Positions 17,043 to 26,089 are shown, counted from the stretch's first letter. The stretch: 53,174 nucleotides of DNA from Streptomyces wuyuanensis (GCF_900103455.1 NZ_FNHI01000035.1:1-53174), one strand, 5' to 3'. Program-made: numbers and translations. The notes: a model not told the origin generated them from the letters alone.

Positions 17043-18495
17043 TCACGCGGGTCTACTGGCGCCGTCCCGATAGGTCTCCAGGAGCCTGAGCCAGACCTCG
17101 CTGATCGTGGGGAAGGCGGGGACGGCGTGCCAGAGCCGTTCCAGGGACACCTCTCCCGTGACGGCGGTCGTCGCCGAGTGGAGGAGCTCGCCGACCCCGG
17201 GCCCGGCGAAGGCGACGCCCGCCACAGTGCCGCGTTCGGTGTCGATGACCATGCGGGCCCGGCCGCGGTAGCCTCGGCGTACTGCTGCCCGCCCTCCAGC
17301 CGGGCGAGGTCGTAGTCCACCACCTCGACCTGGCGACCGGTCCGCTTCGCCTCGTGCGCGGTGAGGCCGGCGGAGGCCACCTCGGGCGTGGTGAAGACCA
17401 CCTGTGGCACGGCGGTGTGGTCGGCCGTCGCGGCGTGGGCGCCCCAGCGGCCGTCGTCGAGCGGCGTTCCCGCGGCGCGGGCGGCGATGGCCGCGCCCGC
17501 GATCCGGGCCTGGTACTTGCCCTGGTGGGTCGTCAGCGCCCGGCGATTGACGTCGCCGACGGCGTGGAGCCACCCGTCGGTGACGGCGGTCACCCGGCAG
17601 GTGTCGTCCATGGTCAGCCAGTCCCCGGGGTGAGGCCGACGGTCTCCAGGCCGACGTCCGCGGTGCGCGGCCGGTGGCGAACAGAAATCTCGTCCGTGAT
17701 CAGTTCCTCACCGTCGGTCAGGTGACGCGTACCTCGTCGCCCGATCCGCCCGGGCGCCGCTCCACGGAGACGACCTCGGTTCCCAGTCGGATGTCGGCGC
17801 CGGCCTCGCGGAGTCCGTCCGCCACCAGTTCGCCGGCGAAGGGTTCCATCCTCGTCAGCAGGCCGTCGCCGCGTACGAGGAGGGTCACCTGGGAGCCGAG
17901 CGCCTGCCAGGCGGTGGCCAGTTCGACGGCGACCACACCCGCGTCCACCACGACCAGGCGGCGGGGCACACGGTCGGCGCTGGTCGCCTCACGGTTGTCC
18001 ACGGGGCCGCGGCGTCGAGGCCGGGGATGTCGGGCAGGGCGGTGCCGGTACCGGTACAGAGCGCGACGGCGTGGCGCGCGGTCAGCCGTGCGGTGTCTCC
18101 GTCAGGGGTCCTCACCGATACCCGACGGGGGCCGGTGAGGCGGCCGTGACCGCGTATCAGGTCGACGGAGACCGAGTCGAGCCAGTCGACCTGGTCCTCG
18201 TCCTTGCAGTGGGCGGCCATCCTGTCGCGGTGCGCGAGGACGGCGTCCACGTCCAGCGGTCCTCGCACCGCGTCACCCAGTCCCGGTACGCGGCGCGTCG
18301 GCGCGGGCCACCACGGGCCGCAGCAAGGCCTCGCTGGGTTCGCAGGCCCAGAACGAGCACTCGCCACCGAGCAGTTCGCGCTCCACGATCACGGTGGTGA
18401 GCCCGGCGGCACGGGCCCCGGTCGGCCACGTTTTCACCCACCGGGCCCGCGCCGATGACGATCACGTCGTAGGCGCGGAAGGCCTCGTCCATCAC
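17043..18495 (-). pseudogene. FAD/NAD-dependent disulfide oxidoreductase, multiply frameshifted
   Basis: On the minus strand the full order of a class I pyridine nucleotide-disulfide oxidoreductase can be read, but in changing frames. First comes the FAD site AYDVIVIGAGPVGENVADR. Next is a redox Cys pair in GGECSFWACEPS (C-x4-C), then VPGLGDAVRGPLDVDAVLAH and TARHAVALCTGTGTALP. The NAD site region LVVVDAGVVAVELATAWQAL follows, then WLHAVGDVNRRALTTHQGKY, and the dimerisation domain VVFTTPEVASAGLTAHEAK ending near 17043. At least five frame changes are needed. The family includes dihydrolipoamide and mercuric reductases. The gene is not functional as written. Confidence 0.85.
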
Positions 18496-18584
18496 TGCTC
18501 CTGTCGCTCAGGGGAGGGGGCGGCTCCGCCGGAAGCGAGCCGGCCGGGGCGGTGTCTTGAGGGGGTGCGGGTGCGGGGCGGTCG

Positions 18585-19029
18585 TCACCGGCCGGGAAGC
18601 CGGGTCGTCACTTCCTGGAGCGCCCACCCGTTGCCGTCCGGGTCGCTGAACGTGGCGAAGGAACCGTAGCTGGCGCGCTTCGGCGCGGGGCCGCTGACGC
18701 GTCCCTCCTCGGTGCCGCGGTGGAAGACCCCACTCGTGTCATGGAAGACCTCGCTCATCTCGATGCCGCGGTCGACGAGTTCGGCGTGGGCCGCCACGAT
18801 GTCCGAGACGATGAGGTGCAGGCCCTGCACCGAACCGGGTGTGGCCGTGGTGACCCCGGTGCCGAAGAGGATCGAGCACTGCGATCCGGGGGGGTGTCAG
18901 ATGCACCACGCGGTAGCTGTCGTCGGCGACGTAGTCGACGTCGAGACGGAAGCCCGCCTTCTCGTAGAAGGCCTTGGCCCGGTCGACGTCCGAGACGGGC
19001 AGCACCACAACTTCGAGTTTCAGATCCAT
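18585..19029 (-). pseudogene. VOC/glyoxalase-family protein with one frameshift
   Basis: The N-terminal half (MDLKLEVVVLPVSDVDRAKA, FYEKAGFRLDVDYV) and the C-terminal half (QGLHLIVSDIVAAHAELV, then SFATFSDPDGNGWALQEV) of one vicinal-oxygen-chelate protein lie in different frames. The break coincides with a run of seven G at 18888-18894; six would restore a normal protein of about 147 residues. It is therefore either a very recent pseudogene or a sequencing error. The start at 19029 lies 42 bp from the first of two RTCACC-N9-GGTGAC-like operators. VOC proteins bind a metal or small ligand and include resistance and dioxygenase members. Confidence 0.8.
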
Positions 19030-19070
19030 CTTCGCTTCTCTGTTCGTGGACGGGGGCGCACATCATGTGC

Positions 19071-19130
19071 GTCACCGGTTGGACAGGTGAGATCATGCCG
19101 CCTTTCTGCGTAACCAGTCAAGGCGGTGAC
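19071..19130. promoter_or_regulatory. Two operator-like palindromes upstream of the VOC gene
   Basis: GTCACC-N9-GGTGAG at 19071-19091 and GTAACC-N9-GGTGAC at 19110-19130 have centres 39 bp apart. On the minus strand the second contains TTGACT (19121-19116), a -35 candidate, with CATGAT about 18 bp further on. The same two-site layout recurs at 44726-44787. Confidence 0.6.
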
Positions 19131-19191
19131 GGTTTCGTCGTCGTGAGACCGGGCGTCGCGGACCGTCGGCACCGGCGGCCGGCGCGGTGGG

Positions 19192-19428
19192 CTACGGGAG
19201 CCGGCGCGGTCGGCGACGGCGGCGGGCATACGGCCGTGCGCTCTTCCGGGTGGCGCACGTGGACATGCGACACGCCGCGCGTTGCCGGAAGCTGCCGAAG
19301 CCGAAGCCGGAGATCGCGCCGCCCACGAGGAATTCGATCACGGAGGGTGTGCCGCCGGTGCCCGAGGCAATGGAGACCAAGGTGATCACCACGCCGACGA
19401 CCAGGGTGACGACGCTGGTCAGCGTCAT
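19192..19428 (-). pseudogene. Possible MFS transporter fragment
   Basis: A minus-strand frame reads MTLTSVVTLVVGVVITLVSI, then PSVIEFLVGGAISGFGFGSF, two membrane helices with the Gly pattern of an MFS transporter's late transmembrane segment. It then loses hydrophobic character. It has no flanking MFS motifs, so it is called only as a probable remnant. Confidence 0.4.
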
Positions 19429-19559
19429 GGTCCGCGTTCCGGCACTGCGCGGCGTCGGCGAGCCGGCCGGCTGGCATGCGGGTGGAGGACGGCAGCCGCA
19501 GTTCCGGCCGAGAAGACGGTGAGGGTGCGCCTCATCGCGGGTCCCTCCGGGCGTGCGGC

Positions 19560-19705
19560 CCGCTCCGAAGCCGCCGCGGTGCGGGCGGCGTGCGTGGGGG
19601 CGTCCGGAACGTCGGCCGGGCGGCCCGTCGCGAACTCCTTGCGCAGCACGGGCACGATCTCGCCCAGCAATTCGATCTGTTCAAAGACGGTCTTGCGGGT
19701 TACGT
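19560..19705 (-). pseudogene. C-terminal scrap of an LLM flavin oxidoreductase
   Basis: The minus-strand string TRKTVFEQIELLGEIVPVLR followed by KEFATGRPADVPDAPTH matches the usual C-terminal tail of Streptomyces LLM-class enzymes. The upstream frame (from an ATG at 19942) does not show the rest of the barrel. The locus sits behind a copy of the same operator motif as the intact LLM operon. Confidence 0.55.
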
Positions 19706-20099
19706 CCTGTTCGCTGGGTCTGGGGCGATGGTGGACTGGCGGGTGTCGCCGGGGGCGTCCGCCGACGGCAGCCATCCGGTGCCGTCCACGCTGCGGTGCC
19801 GCCCGTGTCCCGCGAGTTCGCCTTCCGGTGCCCAGCCGTCCTCATCGGCACGCATGCCCCGGTGCCGCCCGGAGCCCGTCCCGTCGACGGCCCTCCCGGG
19901 CAGGGGGAGGTCGGTCTGCGCGTTGGCGATGGTGAGAGTCATGGGTTTCCTTCCCGAGAATCGGTCGTGCGTCGTCTTGCGGAATCGGAGGTCGGCCGCG
20001 CGGCATGCGACGAGTGACGGTTGCACGAGTGGATCGGTTCGGATCCGTTCGGCGCGGCACCACGAGGTGACGACACGGTGGGGCGCACAGGCCATTTAA

Positions 20100-20115
20100 T
20101 TGCTACGCGAAGCAA
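20100..20115. promoter_or_regulatory. Candidate MarR-type operator
   Basis: TTGCTACGCGAAGCAA has TTGCT/AGCAA arms and is followed by an AT-rich TATAAT-like stretch. It is close in sequence to the site at 21245 (TTGCTTGTCGAAGCAA). It lies upstream of the decayed minus-strand locus beginning near 19942. Confidence 0.55.
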
Positions 20116-20275
20116 ATATAATCGACTCGGGAGCGGTTGCGGGTGTCGGGGATCTGTACCTTGCGTCACACCCGAAGGGCGTGGTCCACGCTGCGCCGCG
20201 TCGCGGCCGTGATGGACGAGGGGTGCGCTCGGGGTCACGTGGGCGATTCCTCCGGCCACTGGCCGGAGGCGCACC

Positions 20276-20378
20276 GCCGACGGACTGCCGGCCGCACGCG
20301 CGTCGCCGACCAGGCGCCGACGGACTGCCGGCCGCTCACCGCGGACCGCACGCGCGTCGCCGACGGACTGCCGACCGC
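20276..20378. repeat. Interleaved direct repeats downstream of marR
   Basis: GCCGACGGACTGCCGGCCGC occurs at 20276-20295 and 20316-20335, and with one change at 20359-20378. A second motif, CCGCACGCGCGTCGCCGAC, occurs at about 20292 and 20346. The array is short, GC-rich and noncoding, about 115 bp beyond the 3' end of marR. Confidence 0.7.
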
Positions 20379-20492
20379 GTTCGCCGCCGGCCGGAAGCCG
20401 ACGGGCCGTAAGCGGCTCACCGTCGGCCGCTCACCGCCGGTCGTCCGCAGCTGGCCGGGTGCGATCGCGCCGTGGCCGTCCGCGGCGACGCC

Positions 20493-20960
20493 TCAGGTCG
20501 CGACGTTTTGCAGAGCGGTCGCGAGCTGCTTGAGGTCCAGCTCCGTCAGGTGGTCGAGAAAGTGCCGGCGTATCGCGGCCAGATTGGTGGGCCAGGCTTC
20601 TTCCAGGCGGGCGAAGCCGGCATCGGTCAGCGAGGCGTGCCAGCTGCGGCCGTCCCTGTCGCAGCGCAGCCGCTGGATGTAGCCCTCGCTCTCCAACCGG
20701 TTCACGATGCGGGTCGTACCGCTGAGGGACATCTCGATGGCGCGGGCGAGCTCGTGCATGCGCAACTGTCGATCGGGTGCCTCCGACAGACGCATCAGGG
20801 TCAGATACTCCGTGTTCGACAGCCCCTGCTCCCGTGACATCTGGGCGTCGATGGCGCGTGGCAGGGCGTACAGGAGGGAGGGAAGAGCCCGGACGACTGC
20901 TTCCTCCTCGGGAGTGAGCGGTTGCAGTGCTTCTGGGGGCGGGGTGGGCTTGCGTGCCAT
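20493..20960 (-). CDS. MarR-family transcriptional regulator (1)
   Basis: The 155-residue winged-helix regulator has the MarR order: a dimerisation helix (VVRALPSLLYALPRAIDAQM), the DNA-binding helices (MHELARAIEMSLSGTTRIVN, then RLESEGYIQRLRCDRDGRSW) and a C-terminal dimerisation helix. The RxxxxDGR wing is intact. It is closely related to the second MarR at 22208 (shared YALPRAID and FLDHL stretches). It is divergent from the FMN reductase gene, and two operator-like sites lie in the 380-bp gap, so it probably represses that gene and itself. MarR proteins of this type commonly sense oxidants or phenolic compounds. Confidence 0.93.
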   Translation of the reverse strand: MARKPTPPPEALQPLTPEEEAVVRALPSLLYALPRAIDAQMSREQGLSNTEYLTLMRLSEAPDRQLRMHELARAIEMSLSGTTRIVNRLESEGYIQRLRCDRDGRSWHASLTDAGFARLEEAWPTNLAAIRRHFLDHLTELDLKQLATALQNVAT

Positions 20961-21213
20961 CGGGACATACCTCGTGTGTGTGCGGTGAAAAATGCTTCCG
21001 TCGGTCGACCGGTCCGGCTCCGTGCTTCGCCGTGGTGCTCTCGTTCGAGCCCCGCGTTTCCTCGCCGTGTGAAACCGGATCGGTCTTGGCCTGCGGTGAT
21101 GACCTCCTTCGCTCGCAGCGGATCTGGTCGGCGGCCGTCCGTCGGGAGGGGCCGGCCGGGAATCCCCGTGGGGCGAGGCAGCGCATCCCGGACCCGTCGC
21201 GAGGGCGATCCAT

Positions 21214-21260
21214 TTATTTGACGAAACAAGCTCTTCCTACTAGATTGCTTGTCGAAGCAA
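21214..21260. promoter_or_regulatory. Two MarR-type operators before the FMN reductase
   Basis: TTATTTGACGAAACAA (21214-21229) and TTGCTTGTCGAAGCAA (21245-21260) are 31 bp apart, about three helical turns. The second is a perfect TTGCTT-N4-AAGCAA palindrome. They lie about 80-125 bp upstream of the start codon. Confidence 0.7.
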
Positions 21261-21338
21261 GTATATCCCCCATCCGGTTGTCAGGGCTACATGCACGCCC
21301 GTACGGGCACGGGGCCATCATCCATGAAGGGTTTTGAC

Positions 21339-21899
21339 GTGACCAAGATCGGAATCATCCTCGGCAGCACCCGTCCGGGACGCAGCGGCGAGGCTGTCGC
21401 CCGCTGGGTGCACGACGTCGCCTCGAAGCGCACCGACGCGGAGTTCGAGCTGGTCGATCTCCTCGACTACAAGCTCCCGCACCTGGACGAGGCGCTTCCG
21501 CCGTCGCTGGGCCAGTATGCCCAGCCGCACACGCAGGAGTGGGCGAGCAAGATCGCCTCGTTCGACGGCTTCGTCATGGTGACGCCCGAGTACAACCACT
21601 CGACGTCCGGCGCCCTGAAGAACGCCATCGACTACCTCTACGCCGAGTGGAACAACAAGGCCGTCGCCTTCGTCGGCTACGGCGGTCTGGGCGGCGCCCG
21701 CGCCGTGGAGCACCTGCGCCTGATCGCGGGTGAGCTGCAGATGGCGGATGTGCGTTCGCAGGTGTCGCTGTCGCTGTTCCACGACTTCGAGAACTTCAGC
21801 GTGTTCAAGCCCGGCGAGTTCCAGCTCGAGGCCCTGAACACCACGCTGGACCAGGTGCTGGCCTGGAGCAAGGCCCTCGCCCCGCTGCGCGCCGCGTAA
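21339..21899 (+). CDS. NADPH-dependent FMN reductase / quinone reductase family
   Basis: The 186-residue flavodoxin-like protein has the FMN phosphate loop GIILGSTRPGRSGEAVARWV near the start and the family motif TPEYNHSTSGALKNAIDYLY at residues 82-101, followed by the GGLGGARAVEHLR helix. Such enzymes reduce free FMN, quinones or azo compounds with NAD(P)H in the cytoplasm. The GTG at 21339 is preceded by AAGGG at good spacing; an in-frame ATG at 21324 would add five residues. It is flanked by two MarR regulators. By operator sharing, it may supply reduced flavin to the LLM enzymes. Confidence 0.92.
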   Translation: MTKIGIILGSTRPGRSGEAVARWVHDVASKRTDAEFELVDLLDYKLPHLDEALPPSLGQYAQPHTQEWASKIASFDGFVMVTPEYNHSTSGALKNAIDYLYAEWNNKAVAFVGYGGLGGARAVEHLRLIAGELQMADVRSQVSLSLFHDFENFSVFKPGEFQLEALNTTLDQVLAWSKALAPLRAA

Positions 21900-21910
21900 C
21901 GTCCCCACAT

Positions 21911-21936
21911 CCGCGGCCTCCCCCGGGCGGCCGCGG
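21911..21936 (+). terminator. Hairpin terminator after FMN reductase
   Basis: CCGCGGCC and GGCCGCGG form an 8-bp perfect stem with a 10-nt loop, 12 bp after the stop codon. Confidence 0.6.
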
Positions 21937-22207
21937 AGCCGGTAGCGGGCACACGACACACAGGTGCGACCGGGCGGCTCCCGGCCGACAGCGTGGACGG
22001 CGCTGCGGGAGCCCGGCGGTCGCCCATTCTCGACAGGACACACGGCGGCGGGCCGGCAGAAGGGCCCGTCCGGTCGTCGTCCGCATGCGCCGTGACGGAC
22101 CGCCACGGCGCGGTCCGCGGCCGGTGGAGCACGTCGTGGCGACTTGAGCTCTGCTCCCACCCGAGCAAGCTTGGCGGGTTCCCCTGACAGCCGACTATCA
22201 TGTCCTC

Positions 22208-22684
22208 GTGTCGAGCGACGAGGGGCAGCCGGATTCCGCCGTGCCCGTGCCACAGCCCCTCACCACGGACGAAGAGGCCGTTGTGAGGTCGCTCGCTCGT
22301 GTCATCTACGCCCTGCCGCGCGCAGTCGACGCCGACATGCTGCGTGAGCAGAGCCTCTCCCTGATCGAATACATGGCCCTGGCCTTCCTCTCCGAAGCTC
22401 CGGACCAGCAGATGCGCATGGGCGACCTGGCCTCCGCGGTCGAGATGTCGGGCAGCGGTATGTCGCGCCTGGCGGACCGGTTGGCGAAAGAGGGGCTCAT
22501 CCAGCGGGTCAAGTCGGCTCAGGACGCCCGCGGCTGGAACGCCGTCCTCACCGATGAGGGCCTCACCCGGCTGCGGACGGCCTGGCCGACCCACCTGGCC
22601 TCCGTCCGGCACAACTTCCTGGACCATCTGGCGGGGCTCGACCTCGGCAAGCTCGCGGCGGCCCTGCGCACCATCGGTACCTGA
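22208..22684 (+). CDS. MarR-family transcriptional regulator (2)
   Basis: The 158-residue MarR protein is paralogous to the one at 20493. It has EEAVVRSLARVIYALPRAVD, the helix-turn-helix MGDLASAVEMSGSGMSRLAD, the wing region RVKSAQDARGWNA and the C-terminal HNFLDHLAGLDLGKLAAALR. It starts with GTG. It reads in the same direction as DoxX 270 bp downstream, and a role in controlling DoxX or the neighbouring reductase is likely but not shown by a clear operator of its own. Confidence 0.92.
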   Translation: MSSDEGQPDSAVPVPQPLTTDEEAVVRSLARVIYALPRAVDADMLREQSLSLIEYMALAFLSEAPDQQMRMGDLASAVEMSGSGMSRLADRLAKEGLIQRVKSAQDARGWNAVLTDEGLTRLRTAWPTHLASVRHNFLDHLAGLDLGKLAAALRTIGT

Positions 22685-22954
22685 CGCGCGGCACAGCCAC
22701 GATCCCCGCGGCTGACACTGGTCCAGGGGTTCGCAACACATCGGTCCGGGAGCGCGGTCAAGCGCATCACCCGCGCCGACGCACCCGTATCCGGCACGCC
22801 CTGGCGGCGGTCACCGCCGCCGTACGAACGGTCGGCGCGCATCCACAGGGGCGGCACCACCGAATCCCCTGTCCCCGCGGCATCCGCGCGGACGGACCGG
22901 TGCGGCCCCGCACACCCATCCCCGTCTTCCTCTGCTCTCTCCTCAAGGACCCTC

Positions 22955-23323
22955 GTGTACATCGCCGCTGTCATCCTCAGTGTTCTCCTCGCCCTTGTCT
23001 CCCTTGCGGCGGGCGCCCCGAAGGCGCAGCTCAAGGGCGACGTCCCGGACGGTCTCGTCGCGAAGGGGCTCAGCTCCGCGCTGGTCCGTCTCATCGGCCT
23101 CGCCGAGGTGGCGGCGGCGGCCGGGCTCGTGGCGGGCATCTGGTGGCAGCCGCTGGGCATCGCGGCCGCCGTCGGGTTGGCCGTCCTGTTCCTCGGTGCC
23201 ATCGGTTTCCACGTGAAGTGGGGCGACTACGGTGACACCGCCTCCCGCTCCGCCGCCGTGGTCCCGGTCCTGTTCGTCATCGTCGCGGTGGCCACGGCCA
23301 TCACGCTCGCCGCGTCCCAGTGA
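22955..23323 (+). CDS. DoxX-family membrane protein
   Basis: The 122-residue protein has four hydrophobic spans (AAVILSVLLALVSLAAG, LIGLAEVAAAAGLVAGIWW, AAAVGLAVLFLGAIGFHVKW, AVVPVLFVIVAVATAITLAA). This size and span pattern fit the DoxX/DoxD-like family, whose members associate with quinone or redox and detoxification functions. The GTG start has AAGGA upstream. DoxX genes are often MarR-controlled and lie next to FMN reductases, which fits this neighbourhood. Confidence 0.82.
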   Translation: MYIAAVILSVLLALVSLAAGAPKAQLKGDVPDGLVAKGLSSALVRLIGLAEVAAAAGLVAGIWWQPLGIAAAVGLAVLFLGAIGFHVKWGDYGDTASRSAAVVPVLFVIVAVATAITLAASQ

Positions 23324-23723
23324 CCGATCCGCTCAGCACGGGTGCCGGGTGCCCGCTGCCTCGGCGGCGGACACCCGCCGGTTCGGGCGGCCGGCCCGCG
23401 GTTCAGCGCGAACCCGGCTCCGCCGCGGGCGAGCGCCGCGCAGTGCCCGCCCGCCGGACAGTCCGCGCCGCCCAACCCGTCCACGTCGGCGAAGTCCGGC
23501 AGTAAATCAGACAACTGCGTAGACATGTGGCCGGCCGCACCGCCTCGCGGACACGGCCGTAGGGACGTTGCGCTCCTCGACCACATGCGCGGCAGCCCGC
23601 ATTCTCGCGGTACCGGTCGGAGGCCGTCTCGGCCCTATCGGTCGCCTATCCGCCGGAGTCCGCCGACGCCCATGCGCTCGTCGGCCGCAGGGCACCCGAT
23701 CTGCGCTTCTGGTCTCGATCCTT
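23324..23723. other. Intergenic stretch without recognised gene
   Basis: About 400 bp after DoxX. It contains GC-rich shadow frames only, and a weak hairpin just after the DoxX stop. Confidence 0.45.
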
Positions 23724-23760
23724 CGTGAGGGTCCGCCGACGGAGTCGGCGGACCCTCACG
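23724..23760. terminator. Perfect 16-bp hairpin, probable bidirectional terminator
   Basis: CGTGAGGGTCCGCCGA is followed by a 5-nt loop and its exact complement TCGGCGGACCCTCACG. The symmetry allows function on either strand. Confidence 0.75.
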
Positions 23761-23936
23761 CTTGCCGGAGCTGATGGTGGGCAGGCCGGTGGCCCGGCTG
23801 TCGCGTAGGGCGGGCGCCGGGTTCCACCGCCCGGGGCGGGTGATGTTGTCGTCGGTACGGTGGACGTTCCTGCTCAGCCGGGGTTTGGCAGGAGCGCGAG
23901 TCGTAGCGGAAGTGGCTCTGGGGGAAGCACATCGGA

Positions 23937-24146
23937 GTCCGCATCGCCCGCAAAGGCGTCGAGTCCAGCGATCGGCTGGGGCGCCGCAGGTGGGTCATCG
24001 AACGCACCATGTCCTGGCTGACCGGCTACCGCCGACTCAACCACCGCTACGAACGCCACCCCGCAACTACCTGGCCTTCCTCGACCTCGCCGCCGCCCTC
24101 CGCTGCTCCAAACGACTCCTTCGACTCACACATAGGACACGGTCTT
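23937..24146 (+). pseudogene. 3' end of an IS5-family element
   Basis: The last 210 bp closely match the right end of the two complete IS5 copies at 40410 and 51546, including the coding block RIARKGVESSDRLGRRRWVI, then ERTMSWLTGYRRLNHRYERH, and the terminal repeat CACATAGGACACGGTC. The 5' three quarters of the element is missing, and a small deletion near 24062 shifts the frame. Confidence 0.88.
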
Positions 24147-24365
24147 GGGCTCGCGCCGTGCCGATCGCGGAGCACGAGAGCGCCTACTACGCCCCGCGGC
24201 ACACCGTCCTGCATGTGTGAGCCGCCGCACTGACGACCTTCCTCCGTACCTCGGGAGAACGCGGTCCTCGCCCCGCGAGTAGGGGGTATCGGCAGGGCGT
24301 TCCACGACGAGGTACTCGGTGAAACGGTTGTGCCATACCCGGTCGCTCGCGAAAGGTGAATGGTC

Positions 24366-25109
24366 ATGAATGACTACCGCGTTGGACTCTTGGTGCCGAG
24401 CTCCAACACGACGATGGAGACGGAGGTCCCCGAAGTACTGCGACGGGTCTCGGCAGTGACCGGCGACCGGTTCACCTTCCATTCCAGCCGGATGCGGATG
24501 AAGACGGTCAGCGCGGAAGAGCTCGCCGCGATGAACGCGGACGCCGACCGCGCGGTGGTCGAACTGGCCGACGCCTCGGTGGACGTGATGGCCTACGCCT
24601 GCCTGGTCGCCATCATGTCCCAAGGCCGTGGGGCGCACCGAGACATCGAGAAGCGGCTCACCCACACATCGGCGGACGTGGGTTCGCCCGTGGACGTGGT
24701 GTCGAGCGCGGGGGCTCTCATCGCCGGCCTGCACCGACTCGGCGCCCGCAAGGTCTCGATCGTGACCCCGTACCTCAAGCCGCTCACCGCCCTCGTGGTT
24801 GACTACATCGAGGGCGAAGGCATCGAGGTCCAGGACGCGATCAGCCTGGAAGTGGACGACAACCTCGCCGTCGGGCGTCTCGACCCGGAACGGCTGCCCC
24901 ACATCGTGCGTCGACTTGACACGCGCGGGGCCGACGCGGTGGTGCTGAGCGCGTGCGTGCAGATGCCGTCCCTGGAGGCGATTCCCGCGGCGGAAGCCGT
25001 CGTCGACCTGCCGGTCGTCACCGCTGCGACCGCCACGTCGTGGCAGTTGCTGTCCTCACTCAACGCCTATGCCCCGGTTCCCGATTCGGGCGCGCTGTTC
25101 CGAGGCTGA
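24366..25109 (+). CDS. Maleate isomerase / Asp-Glu racemase-family protein
   Basis: The 247-residue enzyme belongs to the Asp/Glu racemase superfamily, in the maleate cis-trans isomerase and arylmalonate decarboxylase branch. It has the opening VGLLVPSSNTTMETEVP with conserved Asn14, Cys79 in AYACLVAIMSQG, the phosphate-like loop HRLGARKVSIVTPYL, and Cys197 in LSACVQMPS. Both Cys are the expected acid/base pair. Maleate isomerases act in nicotinate and aromatic breakdown. The ATG at 24366 is well spaced from AAAGGTGA; the ATG at 24360 is too close to it. A small monooxygenase gene follows in the same direction. Confidence 0.85.
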   Translation: MNDYRVGLLVPSSNTTMETEVPEVLRRVSAVTGDRFTFHSSRMRMKTVSAEELAAMNADADRAVVELADASVDVMAYACLVAIMSQGRGAHRDIEKRLTHTSADVGSPVDVVSSAGALIAGLHRLGARKVSIVTPYLKPLTALVVDYIEGEGIEVQDAISLEVDDNLAVGRLDPERLPHIVRRLDTRGADAVVLSACVQMPSLEAIPAAEAVVDLPVVTAATATSWQLLSSLNAYAPVPDSGALFRG

Positions 25110-25318
25110 CGTCAGGGACCCGCCTCCACGCACGGAGGCCCGCCCGACATCGGCATACTGCAAGACGAGGCACGGAAGAACTACGCCACCGCGCAACGGC
25201 ATCACGCGCGGGGACCTCCTCCTCTACCACGCCGTGCTGTCGGCACCGCCAGATGCACATCCGTTGACCCGGCCCCGTTCTGGGGGGGGGTCTGTCCATA
25301 CCACCCGAAAGATCAACC

Positions 25319-25615
25319 ATGTCTACAGCAGTTTTGCTTGAACTCGTGATCCGCGAAGACGCCGGAGACGTCACGGCTGTCATTCAGCGGCTGCTGGCAC
25401 AGACAGCCGACTTCCCCGGCTGCCTGGGACTCGAAGTCATCATCGACGACGCGGACAGGCAGCGGTACATCGTGATCGAGCGATGGGAGACCGCAGCCGC
25501 GCACGACGCCTACGCCGCATGGCGGGCCACCCCCGAAGGCGCGCCCAGCGAGCTGGGAGCCTTCCTCGCCGCGCCCCCGGCACAGCGCGTTTTCAGTACC
25601 TCCGTCGCCCTCTGA
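25319..25615 (+). CDS. ABM-type (antibiotic biosynthesis) monooxygenase
   Basis: The 98-residue dimeric ferredoxin-like protein is typical of the ABM family: VLLELVIREDAG, then FPGCLGLEVIIDDADRQRYI, VIERWETAAAHDAYAAWR and a short C-terminal strand. Such proteins are cofactor-free oxygenases, haem-degrading enzymes or stress proteins. It lies 209 bp after the maleate-isomerase-like gene, and a nine-G run (25282-25290) is in the gap. Co-transcription is possible. Confidence 0.85.
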   Translation: MSTAVLLELVIREDAGDVTAVIQRLLAQTADFPGCLGLEVIIDDADRQRYIVIERWETAAAHDAYAAWRATPEGAPSELGAFLAAPPAQRVFSTSVAL

Positions 25616-26089
25616 CCGCAGAACGCCGGGGCCGGACGACAGGCTGATCCCGCAGTTCGATGGAGCCGGCGGAGGTGGGCCGGCCGCGGCGGGGGAGTGC
25701 TCGGAGGAGATCCGTGTGGCGGTCGCCATCCTGCCCGACATGGGTGCGTGGCCGCACTGCGGTGTGCCTGACTCTGTCGGAGATCTTGGTTGCCGTGCTC
25801 TTCGGTCCAGGGCGTCCTCTTCGCGCCGATACCTCGCATCACCACCGCTGGCCGAGCCCTTCGGCGAAGGGTCACCGTGACAGGGCGGTTGCAGGTTCCG
25901 GGATCGCGTAGATCGTCCGTGCTCAGCAGGAGTTGACGTGGCAACAGCACAGGCACGAGACCGGTGATCGTCAGCGTGTCTACGCCGGCTGATCACACGA
26001 GGTCCCGTGCCTGCCGGTCCCATCCTCCGCGATCCCTGCCGCCCTGGCGAAACTGGGCCCCCTCCACCCGCACGACACCGGCCGCCTGC
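25616..26089. other. Decayed stretch, no gene recognised
   Basis: Frames on both strands are short, and family resemblance could not be established. It leads into an ISAs1 remnant and may be upstream debris of the same element. Confidence 0.4.

Noticed and set aside
19700..19942. Frame starting MTLTIANAQTDLPLPGRAVD as a functional gene
   Set aside because: It has a start next to an operator-like site, but the sequence loses coherence after about 20 residues and the following LLM tail is in another frame.
20276..20378. Possible CRISPR array
   Set aside because: Repeats are interleaved, spacing is irregular and no cas genes are in the window.
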